Positions 1 through 8,758 of a DNA stretch of 64,000 bases are shown one piece after another. The stretch covers positions 1 to 64,000 of the forward strand of contig NZ_CP043661.1 in NCBI RefSeq assembly GCF_014217565.1. The letters are read 5' to 3'. Numbering within the stretch: the first letter of the stretch is position 1; every line of letters begins with the position of its first letter. The translations under genes and the position numbers were made by a program. This DNA is from Kribbella qitaiheensis (GTDB lineage: Bacteria > Actinomycetota > Actinomycetes > Propionibacteriales > Kribbellaceae). The notes beneath the pieces were generated by a model. The model did not search any database. It saw nothing but the letters and a program-made list of their open reading frames with translations, and had not been told where the DNA came from.

Positions 1-153
1 ATGACTGACCATCCGGGCGAAGAATTTGTCGGCGAAGAGCCGCTGGTGGACGACTTGGTCGACGAAACGCGTCGGCCCGAGGACGTCCCGCACAGTGAAC
101 AGCCGGCCGATGACCAGCCCGATCCGCTCATTGCCCCCGAGCAGCCGAACTGA
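1..153 (+). CDS. small acidic hypothetical protein
   Basis: An open frame of 50 codons begins with ATG at the first base of the window and ends at TGA 151-153. The product is strongly acidic, with many Asp and Glu residues, and rich in Pro. It has no membrane segment, signal peptide or cysteine. I recognise no family. The frame may extend upstream of the window, so the ATG could be internal and the gene partial. The next 180 bases to 337 hold no gene that I can support. Confidence 0.4.
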   Translation: MTDHPGEEFVGEEPLVDDLVDETRRPEDVPHSEQPADDQPDPLIAPEQPN

Positions 154-336
154 TCCGGGTTTTCACGGCAGTACAGGGGGAACCGGGTCCGCAGGAATCA
201 CGGGGCACTCGAGGGCCCGGCGATTCCAGGTCCCGGTGTTCAGAAAACAGCGGCGGGGCCGCCCCGGCCGGGCAGGAACTAATCGGGTGGTTCGATCGGG
301 CCGCCCTGCCTTCCGGGTAACCCGGGCCGCCTCGCT

Positions 337-1077
337 TCAATCCTGCGTGCCGGCGTTGTCGATGAGCTGGCTCGCGATCTGTCCGAGTGGCGTGCCGTTG
401 GTGCGGGAGAGCTTCAGCAGGTGGTCGAAGGCCTCCTCCATGGTCACGTTCGAGGTTTGGACCAGGACGCCCTTGGCCCGTTCGATCACCACCCGCTCGT
501 CGAGGGCGGCCCGGATGCGGGCGACGACGTCTTGGGCGGACAGCCGGCCGGAATGAATGATCGCCACGGTGGCGATGTCGGCGAACGCCTGGCCCACCTC
601 GCCGATTCCGTCGGTATCCGGGCCGGCACTGAAGAACAGGTTGAGGGCGCCCAGGGCGTGATCGTGCCACAGCAGCGGATAGGCCCGCGCAGCGGCGAAC
701 CCGGCGGCCTCGAACGCGTCCAGGAGTTTCGGCCAACGGGCACCGATCTCATCGACACCTGTCGCGGCGACTTGCTGCCCGGTGCGTACTGCTTCGACGC
801 AGGGCCCGTCGTCGATCTGCAGCTGGTACAGCTCGAGCTCGTGGGCCCGGTGGCTGGTCGAGGCCAGCAGTTCGAGCTTCTCATCGTCGGGTCGCGCCAG
901 CACCAGGCCGCCCGCGGCCGCGCCGACAGCGCGAGTGCAGCCGGCCAACAGCGAGGTGGTCACGCCGACGACATCGTGTTCGACCGTCAGGGTGGTCGCG
1001 GCGGCGGCAAGTTCGCGGACCGCGCGTGCCTGCATCGCGCCGGTACCCGCCGCGCCCTGGTCGTACTGCGATGTCAT
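337..1077 (-). CDS. GAF and ANTAR domain protein
   Basis: The 246-residue protein has an N-terminal GAF domain (about residues 20-165, a small-ligand sensor fold) and a C-terminal ANTAR domain (about 175-240). The ANTAR part shows the usual helix containing VIERAKGVLV and a following helix ending in ASQLIDN. ANTAR domains bind paired hairpins in nascent RNA and prevent transcription termination, so this is probably a signal-dependent antiterminator in the cytoplasm. Its ATG overlaps the stop of the upstream minus-strand gene (ATGA at 1074-1077), so the two are translationally coupled. The ligand cannot be told from sequence. Confidence 0.85.
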   Translation of the reverse strand: MTSQYDQGAAGTGAMQARAVRELAAAATTLTVEHDVVGVTTSLLAGCTRAVGAAAGGLVLARPDDEKLELLASTSHRAHELELYQLQIDDGPCVEAVRTGQQVAATGVDEIGARWPKLLDAFEAAGFAAARAYPLLWHDHALGALNLFFSAGPDTDGIGEVGQAFADIATVAIIHSGRLSAQDVVARIRAALDERVVIERAKGVLVQTSNVTMEEAFDHLLKLSRTNGTPLGQIASQLIDNAGTQD

Positions 1078-1779
1078 GAGTCTCCCTCGAGGAAGTGGAG
1101 GCGACGGCCAACGACCTGATCGGCGATATCGGCCAGATTGGTGTCATTGGCGTAGGCGTGCGCGCGCAGGATCGCCAGCGCGTCGTCCGCGCTGAGCCGG
1201 AGTTGGGCAATGACCATGCCGGTTGCCTGATGGATCCGGGATCGCGACGACCACGCGCCCGCACCTTCGACACCGTCGCCTTGGCTTGGGTCGCGCAGCA
1301 GCGCCACCCCTACCGAGTTGGCCAGGAACTGTGCGGTGTCGTCCGCCTCGGCGACTTCGGTGGCGCCTCGCAAGTACAAGCTCAACGTGCCGAAGGTCTG
1401 GCCGGCCCGGGTGCATGGCGAAGCAGCGGATCGAGATGTCTTCGCCGACGACCTGGCGGGCAGACCGGGTGAACTCGGACCAGCGCAGGTGGTCCGCTGC
1501 CGCGCCGAGTCGCGCCACTACCGGCTGCCCGGTGTGGAATGCGTCCATGCAGGGACCCTCGCCCAGTACGTCCTGCAGGTCTTCCAGCCGCTTCGCGGTC
1601 TCGTCGGTCGCGGCCAGCATCAGCCGGCTGGGGGAGTCGTTGTAGACGCAGATCGAGGCGCCGTCGGCACCCAGGATCAGCCGGCACGCCTCGGCCAGCC
1701 GTTCGGCCAGATGCCGGTTCCGGTCGCTGGCCGCAGCGAGCCGGGCCAGCCGCGCCAGAATCGCCACTCGCTCGGTCAT
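1074..1779 (-). pseudogene. GAF-ANTAR protein, frameshifted
   Basis: The first part, starting at the ATG that encodes MTERVAIL (1779), is a GAF domain ending near SIRCFAMHPG. Reading then has to change frame in the GC-rich run around 1403-1415 to continue as GQTFGTLSLYL, followed by a full ANTAR domain (about 1080-1250) with RIHQATGMVIAQL and ending in LEGDS. Both halves are well conserved, so one base is missing or extra. This is either recent decay or a sequence error. An upstream ATG at 1824 is possible but less typical of the family. The gene overlaps the next GAF-ANTAR gene by four bases. Confidence 0.75.
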
Positions 1780-1872
1780 GCCGATCTCCACCTCCGGCAA
1801 GCGATCCCCGTAGTGGCAATCCACTCACACATCCCGTTGTCCCGCCAACGCTACTCCTTCCTTCGGTCACGT

Positions 1873-2115
1873 TCAGTGCGAGCGGACTGGGTGCCGATGG
1901 CACCGGAACCGAGCGGCGCGGCTAGCGGCGTAGCTGCAGTTCAGCGCTTGCAGAGCGAACTGCACGACCGCATCCACGGTCTCCTCGACGCCGCCGGCGT
2001 CACGCAACTCGACCGCCAGACGAGCGAACTCGGCAGCCGTCTGCCCACCGCTCGTCGCCAGGCCGGACTCCATGGGCGGCTCAATCTGAGCACCACGCCG
2101 TGCGGCGTCATCCAT
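1873..2115 (-). pseudogene. truncated N-terminus of a GAF-ANTAR protein
   Basis: From the ATG at 2115 the frame encodes about 60 residues whose block FARLAVELRDAGGVEETVDA closely matches the N-terminus of the intact GAF-ANTAR protein at 35852-36631 (FARLATELHDSDGVDETVDA). Similarity stops after NCSYA (about 1925), and the rest of the frame is unrelated Arg-rich sequence to 1873. The GAF core and the ANTAR domain are missing. This is therefore a 5' remnant, in the same orientation as the frameshifted GAF-ANTAR gene beside it. A deletion or rearrangement probably removed the rest. Confidence 0.6.
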
Positions 2116-2255
2116 ACCGCCATCATGCGCCCAGGCCGGACCGGGCCGGCCCTCAGCGGGGAGCGCCGGCCCGGATGACCACTCCTGGCGAATGGCGTCG
2201 GCCGGCATCCACGAGTCTGAGAGAGGAGCGAAGACGCCTGGAAGGGTGCGCAGCT

Positions 2256-3413
2256 TCATGCGGTGAACACCTCCGCGAGCCACGGGACGACGCCCTTCGG
2301 GCCGAGCGTCCGGAGGTGGTCGACCGGTGGCTTGTCGACCACCGCCCGTACGTCGTCCAGGCCGCCCGGCGCGAAAGGCTCGGCGGCGTCGATGAGATCG
2401 TGCAGGCAGCGGCGGGTCGGCCGGGACTCACCGGTACGAAGGTCCAGCAGCTCGCCACGGACGCCGTCGCGAAGCGCGGCCCATCGGTTCTCCGCGATCC
2501 GCCAGGTCGGCGCCGGCGATTGAAGCGTACCTAGCCGATGGAGCTCGGCCAGTCTCGCAGCGAGCGCGTAGACGAACCGGGCGATCGCGCTGGTCAGACC
2601 TGTGGTCGCCTGTACGTCGAGGACCCGCAGTTCGAGAGTGCCGTAGCGCAGGTGCGGCCGGAGCTCCCACCACCATTCCGAGCTGCCCATCACGGAAGCG
2701 CCCCAGGCGAGGTCCGTGGCGAACTCCTCCCAGGAGTTGATGATCGGGGGCACTCCCTGGCGGGGCAGCTCGGAGGCGATCACCGGTCGTACGGAGCACA
2801 GACCCGTGTCTCGTCCGCCGGCGAAGGGAGCGGCGCCCGCGAGCGCTGCCAATTCCGGGAGAAGGTCCCGCAATGCGTGGTAGACGCTCAGCGTGCAGTC
2901 GGCGTCGCCGAAGGCCAGATGCACCTGCAGCGAGGAGACCAACTGCCGGCCGATGACTTCGCCGTACCGGGCCCTGAGCCTGGCGGCCCTGCCCGTGGGA
3001 GACAACGCGTTAAGTCCGTCGACGAGTGGGTGGACGGGTGCGGCGATCACCGCCAGATCGGAACCACAGCCGGCGGCCAGCAGTTCGCGGCACGAGCGCA
3101 GCTCGTCGACGGCACCCGCCACGGTTTTGTGAACGGACGTGGCGATCTCGATCTGACCAGCCAGCAGTTCCGGCTTCACTCGCGGATCGCCGATGTCTGC
3201 TATCAGCGCGGCGGCTTCGGCGGCGGGCAGCCAGGTCCCGCGGTGCACCAGCAGGAGTTCCTCCTCGAACCCTACGGTCCCGGGGACCGTGCTCGAGAAC
3301 AGCGATCGCAGCACCTCGGCGTCGGGCGGCGCTCCGGTTTCCGGTCGGCCGGAGACCGGAGAACCGCTGGATCGTTGGACCGGCCGTCGATCGATCACGG
3401 GCACATCCAGCAT
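2256..3413 (-). CDS. carboxylate-amine ligase (GCS2/YbdK-like)
   Basis: The 385-residue protein belongs to the glutamate-cysteine ligase type 2 family, ATP-dependent enzymes that join a carboxylate to an amine. The family start motif is seen as VGFEEELLLVHRG near residue 48, with Glu residues expected to bind Mg-ATP. Later family blocks include SSLQVHLAFGD, INSWEEFATDLAW and the near C-terminal HLRYGTLELRVLDVQ. Length fits YbdK-like enzymes (about 370 residues). The substrate is unknown; roles in gamma-glutamyl or ergothioneine-type chemistry are possible but nothing nearby supports them. It stands between regulators and overlaps no other real gene. Confidence 0.8.
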   Translation of the reverse strand: MLDVPVIDRRPVQRSSGSPVSGRPETGAPPDAEVLRSLFSSTVPGTVGFEEELLLVHRGTWLPAAEAAALIADIGDPRVKPELLAGQIEIATSVHKTVAGAVDELRSCRELLAAGCGSDLAVIAAPVHPLVDGLNALSPTGRAARLRARYGEVIGRQLVSSLQVHLAFGDADCTLSVYHALRDLLPELAALAGAAPFAGGRDTGLCSVRPVIASELPRQGVPPIINSWEEFATDLAWGASVMGSSEWWWELRPHLRYGTLELRVLDVQATTGLTSAIARFVYALAARLAELHRLGTLQSPAPTWRIAENRWAALRDGVRGELLDLRTGESRPTRRCLHDLIDAAEPFAPGGLDDVRAVVDKPPVDHLRTLGPKGVVPWLAEVFTA

Positions 3414-3476
3414 CGAGTCTCTTGTCCCACTCCCGTGCCGGGGTGGCCTGACGGCTTGGTCATCTGCTCGCTTTGT

Positions 3477-3839
3477 TCAGCCGGCGGCGATCTGCGGACA
3501 GTTGCCCTCGGCACCGGCGGAGCGGACGATCGCGTCCGGAAGGTCGCGTAGCGCATCCTCCACAACGCGGGCGACCGAGTGGTCCCAAGCGGCTTCGTCA
3601 CCGGCCCAGACCTGATGGATAAGGACCGCCGACACTCTTTGCATGGACCTGTTGCAGCGGCGGGCCAAATTCTGCAGAAGCTTGTCGGCCTGGCCTAGGT
3701 TCAACCCGAAACACTCCACCAGGACGCACCTGGCCTGTTCCAGGCAGGCGGCATCCTTGCGGGCGAGAAAGAGATTCGGTGGGAGAGAAACCCCGGCGGG
3801 CCGCGGTTCGCTCGACCTGAGTGAATCTGACTGGCTCAT
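3477..3839 (-). CDS. stand-alone ANTAR-type RNA-binding protein
   Basis: The 120-residue protein has a short polar N-terminus followed by three predicted helices containing LEQARCVLVECFGLNLGQAD, the usual start of an ANTAR domain, and RRCNRSMQRVSAVLI. No GAF or receiver domain is present, so any signal must come from a partner. The C-terminal 35 residues are acidic and not recognised. It lies upstream of the carboxylate-amine ligase gene in the same direction with a 63-base gap. The call as an ANTAR protein is fairly good; the RNA target is unknown. Confidence 0.65.
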   Translation of the reverse strand: MSQSDSLRSSEPRPAGVSLPPNLFLARKDAACLEQARCVLVECFGLNLGQADKLLQNLARRCNRSMQRVSAVLIHQVWAGDEAAWDHSVARVVEDALRDLPDAIVRSAGAEGNCPQIAAG

Positions 3840-4089
3840 GGCGTGATCGCCTGTTCGTGCTCAAAGCCGCAGGCAGTCTCTCAGGCTTCTTCGTAACCAG
3901 TGCGCCAACGGAACACTCCGGTACCCCGCTAGCGGTCCTTCAATCACCGATCCCGACATCCTCGAGCGACGTGGATCTTCGTCATCACCCTCTGCGCTGT
4001 CCACCAACTGCTACCGCGGATGCGGACGCGGTGCGAACGGTTCCCCGCGGCCGTTCATCTATTCGCCCGCGGCCGGGAAACACCGGAGA

Positions 4090-4506
4090 TCGGAGAGCCC
4101 CGCCACTCATCGCGCATGTGTGGGTCATCGCCGGGTACTGGCACGCCCCGCAGGCCTGGGTGATTCCGAAGGGTGCCAAGAACGCCGGCGCCGGGTGTCA
4201 GTGGGCCAAGACCCTGACCACCGTGGACACCTGGAACAAGGCGGCCGCGGCGCGGATGCGGACGGTCCAGCAGAAGGGCACCTTCTTCACCGGCCTGTTC
4301 ACCGGCAACAATCGCCGACGAGCAGATCAAGGCCAAGTACCTCAAACCCAGTGGCGACGCCGGTTTCGACGAGGCGATCAACAACTACTACCAGAGCCTC
4401 GACGTGGGGAAGGCGCTGAACCCGTCGGCGCCGGATCCGAGATCGATGCCGCCTGGAAGAGCGCCGTGACGAAGTCGTTGGCCGGCCAGGTCGCTCCGCA
4501 AGCGGC
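4090..4506 (+). pseudogene. sugar ABC transporter substrate-binding protein, C-terminal remnant
   Basis: Three frames together give the end of a family 1 extracellular solute-binding protein. The segment around 4100-4310 includes APQAWVIPKGAKN and ARMRTVQQKGTFFTGLFTGN. A frame change near 4312 leads to DEQIKAKYLKPSGDAGF, and another near 4436 gives EIDAAWKSAVTKSLAG. The N-terminal two thirds, including any lipoprotein signal peptide, are absent. The remnant runs without a stop straight into the permease remnant, which implies a deletion across the gene junction. The 250 bases upstream (3840-4090) hold no gene that I can recognise. Confidence 0.65.
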
Positions 4507-5054
4507 ACTGGACCAAGCGCAGAACGTCTACGCGTTGATCTTCGTACCGACCGGGACCGTCGTGGCGCTGGCGCTGGCGATGATGCTTTGCCGGGTGGGC
4601 CGCGCGGCCGGGTTCTTCCGGACCTCCTTCTACCTGCCGGTGATGACCCCCGCGGTGGCGGCCAGCGCGATGTTCCTGCTGCTGCTCAACGGTCAGCGCG
4701 GCCTACTGGGGTCGGTATCCAGGGACCGAACTGGACCACGGATCCGGGCTGGCTGAAACCATCGCCGATGATCTCGGGCGCCTTGTCTTCACGATCATCA
4801 CGCACACGATCGCCGCCCTGCAGATGTTCGACCAGGCCTACACGATGTTCTACGGGCCGCAGCTGAAGGCGACCGCGTCGGAAGAATCGCTTGTCTACAT
4901 GGTCTACCTGTTCCAGAACGCCTTCCAGTTCTTCAAGATGGGCTACGCCTCCGCGATGGCATGGCTGCTGTTCCTGATCATCCTCGTGATCACGGTGATC
5001 CAACCGCGGATCGGCAAGCGCTACGTGTACTACGAGGGCGAGAGTGAGCGATGA
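4507..5054 (+). pseudogene. sugar ABC transporter permease (MalF-like), degraded
   Basis: Pieces of a MalF-type inner-membrane permease are visible. Hydrophobic segments around 4520-4700 include FFRTSFYLPVMTPAVAASAM, typical of the second and third membrane helices. A frame change follows at about 4710 (GPNWTTDPGWLKP), and the last part, with ALQMFDQAYTMF and a final membrane helix, is in a third frame ending at 5054. The cytoplasmic EAA loop that should lie between these parts is missing, so there is an internal deletion as well as frameshifts. The gene cannot make a working permease. Confidence 0.7.
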
Positions 5055-5503
5055 TGGTCGACTCGGCAATGGTTCACGTGCAGGCGGTCGAGAGGATCGC
5101 CGAACCACCGACGGCGACGCGCCCGACCGTCCCCGTCGGGCCGGATGGCGGCGGATCTCGTTCTATCTCGGGCTCACGGTGGCCACCTTCGCCTGCTGTT
5201 ATCCACTGCTGTGGCTGGTCAGCGCCTCGCTGAAACCGAAGGCCCAGGTGTTCGACAACCGGCCGATCCCGGAGATCTTCCAGCCACAGAACTATGTGGA
5301 GGTCTGGACGACGGCGCCGGGCAGTTCCTCCTGGGCGTCCCCGGGAGTTGTTCGAAGCCGCGCGGGTCGACGGCTGTGGTTACTTCGGACTGTTCCGGCG
5401 GATCGCGCTGCCACTGTAGTACCACTGGGAGATCGCCATGGCGGCGAGCGTGATCGCCACGGTGCCGATGATCATCCTGTTCGCCCTCGGCTCGCCGACC
5501 TGA
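5044..5503 (+). pseudogene. sugar ABC transporter permease (MalG-like), degraded
   Basis: A GTG at 5044 overlaps the end of the MalF-like remnant, the usual arrangement in sugar ABC operons. The frame gives an intact first membrane helix (FYLGLTVATFACCYPLLWLV) and the start of the periplasmic loop, then loses most of the middle. The EAA loop is recognisable in another frame at 5343-5417 (LFEAARVDGCGYFGLFRRIA) but ends at an in-frame TAG. The last helix fragment (AMAASVIATVPMIILFA) stops at TGA 5501-5503. Together with the two preceding remnants this is a dead sugar importer. Confidence 0.7.
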
Positions 5504-5625
5504 CCTATCGGTCGCGTTGACCGAGGAATTCCGCCGGAACCGGGATTGCGGCGGTTTTCGGGGGATACCGAAGGCGCACTTCATCCCCTGGCCGGTTCTG
5601 CATCGGCTTTCAGAAAGGTAGGACC

Positions 5626-6092
5626 GTGGCTGACATGAATCGGGGTGCCATGACCGCGACCCCATCCAGAAGGCGGCAACTGCCGTCGGAGTGGTATTCC
5701 TGGCTGTCGGTGTGCGCGGCTTCATTCCCGGGATCACCACCGACTACGACCTGCTTTCGTTCGGCGGGCACCATCCGATGGCGAAATTGCTGGGTATTTT
5801 CCAGGTGTCCGTGCTGCACAACATCGTCCACCTGCTGTTCGGAGTGGCGGCCCCGGCCCTGGCCCGTACTGTCCAAGGCGCCCGGGCCTACCTGATCGGT
5901 GGCGGCATCATCTATTTGGTGCTGTGGATCTACGGGCTGGTGATCGACGAGACCAGCTCGGCCAACTTCGTGCCGCTCAACACGGCCGACGACTGGCTTC
6001 ACCTGGTGCGCGGTACCACTGCCCGGGTCGCCAACGTCCGGCCGCCGCTGGATGGCGCGTACGGTGGGAAGTGGGCCACCTTCACCTGGTAG
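5626..6092 (+). pseudogene. DUF4383 membrane protein, frameshifted
   Basis: A GTG at 5626 follows a good Shine-Dalgarno (AGGTAGGA). The first 13 codons read into MTATP, but the membrane protein continues in another frame from about 5663 (IQKAATAVGVVFLAVGVRGF), so one base is off in the run of Cs. The remaining protein has the DUF4383 pattern: a first helix, the LLGIFQVSVLHNIVHLLFG block, a third helix and a short loop ending in LNTADDWLHLVRG. After 6020 the sequence departs from the family and ends at TAG 6090-6092. The function of DUF4383 proteins is unknown. Confidence 0.6.
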
Positions 6093-6196
6093 CCCCCCCC
6101 GGCTGGGTGAAGGTGGCTTCGCAGCGGCGCTATTGTTCTTTGCGGTCGGTGCGGTGATCCTGTGCCTAGCCGCACTTTTCCTAGGGGGGAATTGGA

Positions 6197-6700
6197 ATGA
6201 GCCGATCAAGGTGGCGCGACGTCGCGCTGGATTTCCTGGAACGGATGGGTTGGTCCGCCGGGCAACTGTTCTTCGCGACGTTACTCGCGGGCGGTATGGC
6301 GGCCTCTGCCGCCGACCTGCCGTGGAAGTACGCGGGGACGATCGCCATCGGCGGCGCGGTGTCGTCCTTCGTTCTCACGGTGGTGCAATACCTGGCCGGA
6401 TTAACGAATCTCAGCTTCTGGCCCGATGCGCTCGTACGCCTGCTGAAAACGTTCGTCAGCTCGTTTGCGGCCTCGATCGCCGCCGCCGGCGTCCTCGACA
6501 TCCTGACGTTCGACTTCAAGACGGCGTTCAACGTGGCGTTCCTCGCCACGATCGGGGCCCTGGGCAAGGGCCTGCTGGCCCGCGAATCCGCCAAGGCAAC
6601 TCCGGACGCCAGAGGCCCAAGCCCCTCGACACTACCGACCGAGACCTACGAAGCCGCTGTGACTGCTCCGGTTCCAAGCCTGAAGGGTGCGGGTGGCTAG
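6197..6700 (+). CDS. holin-like small membrane protein
   Basis: The 167-residue protein starts at ATG 6197 behind a GGGGGGAA ribosome site. An amphipathic N-terminal helix (LDFLERMGWSAGQLFF) and two hydrophobic segments with short turns (about residues 27-65) match the layout of r1t-type phage holins of actinobacteria, including a WKYAGTIAIGG-like second helix. A second pair of weaker helices follows (residues 80-125), then a Pro/Thr-rich polar tail. Phage lysis genes are not adjacent, so it may be a prophage relic or a cellular protein of the same fold. Its stop lies seven bases before the palindrome at 6707-6783. Confidence 0.45.
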   Translation: MSRSRWRDVALDFLERMGWSAGQLFFATLLAGGMAASAADLPWKYAGTIAIGGAVSSFVLTVVQYLAGLTNLSFWPDALVRLLKTFVSSFAASIAAAGVLDILTFDFKTAFNVAFLATIGALGKGLLARESAKATPDARGPSPSTLPTETYEAAVTAPVPSLKGAGG

Positions 6701-6706
6701 TCAAGG

Positions 6707-6783
6707 CCTAGTGCCCCGAGTCCGAAGTTCTTTGACGTGGACCGGCGCCCACTGTCAAACAACTTCGGACTCGGGGCACTAGG
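6707..6783. repeat. 77-base palindrome with 23-base perfect arms, MITE-like or terminator
   Basis: Arms at 6707-6729 and 6761-6783 are exact inverted copies (CCTAGTGCCCCGAGTCCGAA at the left start), separated by 31 bases that contain a further short inverted pair, TTTGAC and GTCAAA. It lies between two convergent genes and would end transcription from both sides. The outer CTAG resembles the termini of the IS630 elements at 61-63.4 kb, so it may be a small non-autonomous element inserted at a TA. The stop codon of the nuclease gene (6779-6781) is inside the right arm. Confidence 0.7.
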
Positions 6784-8758
6784 TGATGATGTGGTCGAGG
6801 GATTCCAGGGGGAGGAAGACAGGTTCTCGGGTGGCGATGGATTCTGTGTGGGGGCCGGCCAAGGGGTCTGCTGACGCGTAGGCGGTCAGGTCGAGGCCGG
6901 TTGCGTCGGCGAGATCGGTGACGGAGATCTGGAAGGTTCGATAGGGGCCGAGGACGAAGCCCTCGACTGCTTCTACGCGGGAGCGCTTCTCCAGCAGTTC
7001 GCGGATGAGGTCGCCCTGGCTGAGCAGGTAGGCAGTCGCGTGCAGCTTCTCGCCGCCGGCCGCGAGCATCACGACCAGCTTCCAGAACTCCTGCGGGACG
7101 GCGAGACCGCTCGTGAGCTGGGGGTCGTCTTCGCGGAAGATCGGGCCGGTGAAGACACATGCCCTGAAGCCCTCGGTCCGTGCGCTGTCGAGGATGTAGT
7201 TCTCCAAGCCCTGCCAGAGCTGCTTGCCCTGGTTCAGCCGCGAGTGCTGAAGGGCGGCGTTGGTGTAGTGGAACGTGTCGAAGTTCGCCAGCGTCGCCAG
7301 CTCGGTCACGTTGCCGATGCCGGTCGCGGCGGTGTCCCAGTTCGGATCTTCCCGGCGCACCAGGTGGCCACGATCGATCTCGGGATCGTCGTAGTCGTCC
7401 TGGCCGAGTTGGTCCTCGATCGGGATCCGCTCGTCGGCGAACCACTTGTCGCCGGTCCGCTTGATCTTCACCGGGTGCTCGCCGTTGATGTTGACCGCGG
7501 TCATCAATGGCTGCTTGCGGCCCTGGTGGTACTTGACTCCGAAGTGCGTGTATCTCAGCTCGAAAGGCTGCCGCTTCGTCTCGTCGCTCGGACGGGCGAG
7601 CGATTGCTCCAGGGCGGCGGCGATGCCCGGCCAGGGAGCGCTGAACTTCTTGCCGAGGAAGGCCGGATCGTAGCCCTTCCGGTCGGTGAAGAAGGCAACC
7701 GGATGCGAGCCGTCCCGGGTCGACTCGGTGCGGAGCCGCTCGGCCGGCTGAGCTCCCGCAACCATCAATGGCCGCTCACCGGCGACCAGCTTCCGCAGGG
7801 TCTCAACGCCGACGGCGCTGTTGGCCACGCCGTACAGGCCGGAGTAGTGCAGGCCGACCACCTTGCCGTCCTCGAGGCTGATCAGCGGAGAGCCGGAGTT
7901 CCCGCCGAGACTTGTGCAGTCATGGGTGAGCGCCTTCTGGCCACCGAGTGCCTGCATGACGAAACCGGGTGCGAACCGCTTCACCTCGTACAGGTCCTTG
8001 AAGTAGCGGGCTTGGTCCTCGCGGTTGTTGCGAGGGTCGTACGCCGGGTAGCCGATCAGTGCGACCCGCAGACCTGTCTGCGCCTCGGAATCCGCGAGTT
8101 GCAGCGCGGAGGGCAGATCGTCACCCGTGATACGAAGCAGCGCGACGTCGGCGGAGGCGTCGTCGGCCAGGTAGATGATCTCCGTGACCTGGATCGGCCT
8201 CGCGTCGCCGGGGTTGGAGTTGACCTCCTCCTTGAAGTCGATCTCGGCTCCCAACCGCAGCCCGCTGACCGGCGAGCGCAGGAAGACTCCGCGACCATCG
8301 GCAGCACGCGTGGCAACCTCCTTGGCCACATGCCGGTTGGTCGCGATGACGCGCGTCTTCGCGTCCTTCTCTTCGATGACCCAACCCGTGCCGCCCCAGG
8401 CCATCGAGTGGTTGACGAACTCCACCCGCCCGACAGACAAGACATTCGGCTCGACGCCCTTGATGAGGGCGTCGGTGCCGGCGGCGAACTCGGGCAACGG
8501 CTCCAACGTGATCTGGTCGTTCTCGACGACGAGAGGCGGCCGGCCGATCCGCCTGACTATCGCCTCCAATGCGTCGATACTGACCGCGCTCTCGAGCGGG
8601 CTGCCCTTGTCCATCTCGTCAGCGGCCCGAGCCGGTACTACAGCTGCCGGGAGCCGGCCGTCCGCGATCGCCTTGTCGATCTCGGCCCTCAGCTCCGGTG
8701 CGTTGTCCAGCCTGGCCTGAGCATCCTGCAGTCGCTGTTCTTCGTTCCCGTTGGTCAT
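6779..8758 (-). CDS. trypsin-like protease fused to DNA/RNA non-specific endonuclease
   Basis: The 659-residue protein has a helical N-terminus (1-110) and a trypsin-like domain (about 115-320) with His143 in TNRHVA, Asp204 in ADVALLRI and Ser288 in GGNSGSP. A DNA/RNA non-specific endonuclease domain follows (about 395-640) with the catalytic DRGH at 462-465, the metal-binding Asn region NAALQHSRLNQGKQLW, and FTGPIF. No signal peptide is visible, so both activities should act inside the cell. It is the last gene of a four-gene operon; its ATG overlaps the stop of the STAND NTPase gene. Protease and nuclease in one chain suggests an effector that is switched on by cleavage or by the NTPase. 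Its stop codon lies in the palindrome at 6707-6783. Confidence 0.9.
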   Translation of the reverse strand: MTNGNEEQRLQDAQARLDNAPELRAEIDKAIADGRLPAAVVPARAADEMDKGSPLESAVSIDALEAIVRRIGRPPLVVENDQITLEPLPEFAAGTDALIKGVEPNVLSVGRVEFVNHSMAWGGTGWVIEEKDAKTRVIATNRHVAKEVATRAADGRGVFLRSPVSGLRLGAEIDFKEEVNSNPGDARPIQVTEIIYLADDASADVALLRITGDDLPSALQLADSEAQTGLRVALIGYPAYDPRNNREDQARYFKDLYEVKRFAPGFVMQALGGQKALTHDCTSLGGNSGSPLISLEDGKVVGLHYSGLYGVANSAVGVETLRKLVAGERPLMVAGAQPAERLRTESTRDGSHPVAFFTDRKGYDPAFLGKKFSAPWPGIAAALEQSLARPSDETKRQPFELRYTHFGVKYHQGRKQPLMTAVNINGEHPVKIKRTGDKWFADERIPIEDQLGQDDYDDPEIDRGHLVRREDPNWDTAATGIGNVTELATLANFDTFHYTNAALQHSRLNQGKQLWQGLENYILDSARTEGFRACVFTGPIFREDDPQLTSGLAVPQEFWKLVVMLAAGGEKLHATAYLLSQGDLIRELLEKRSRVEAVEGFVLGPYRTFQISVTDLADATGLDLTAYASADPLAGPHTESIATREPVFLPLESLDHIIT

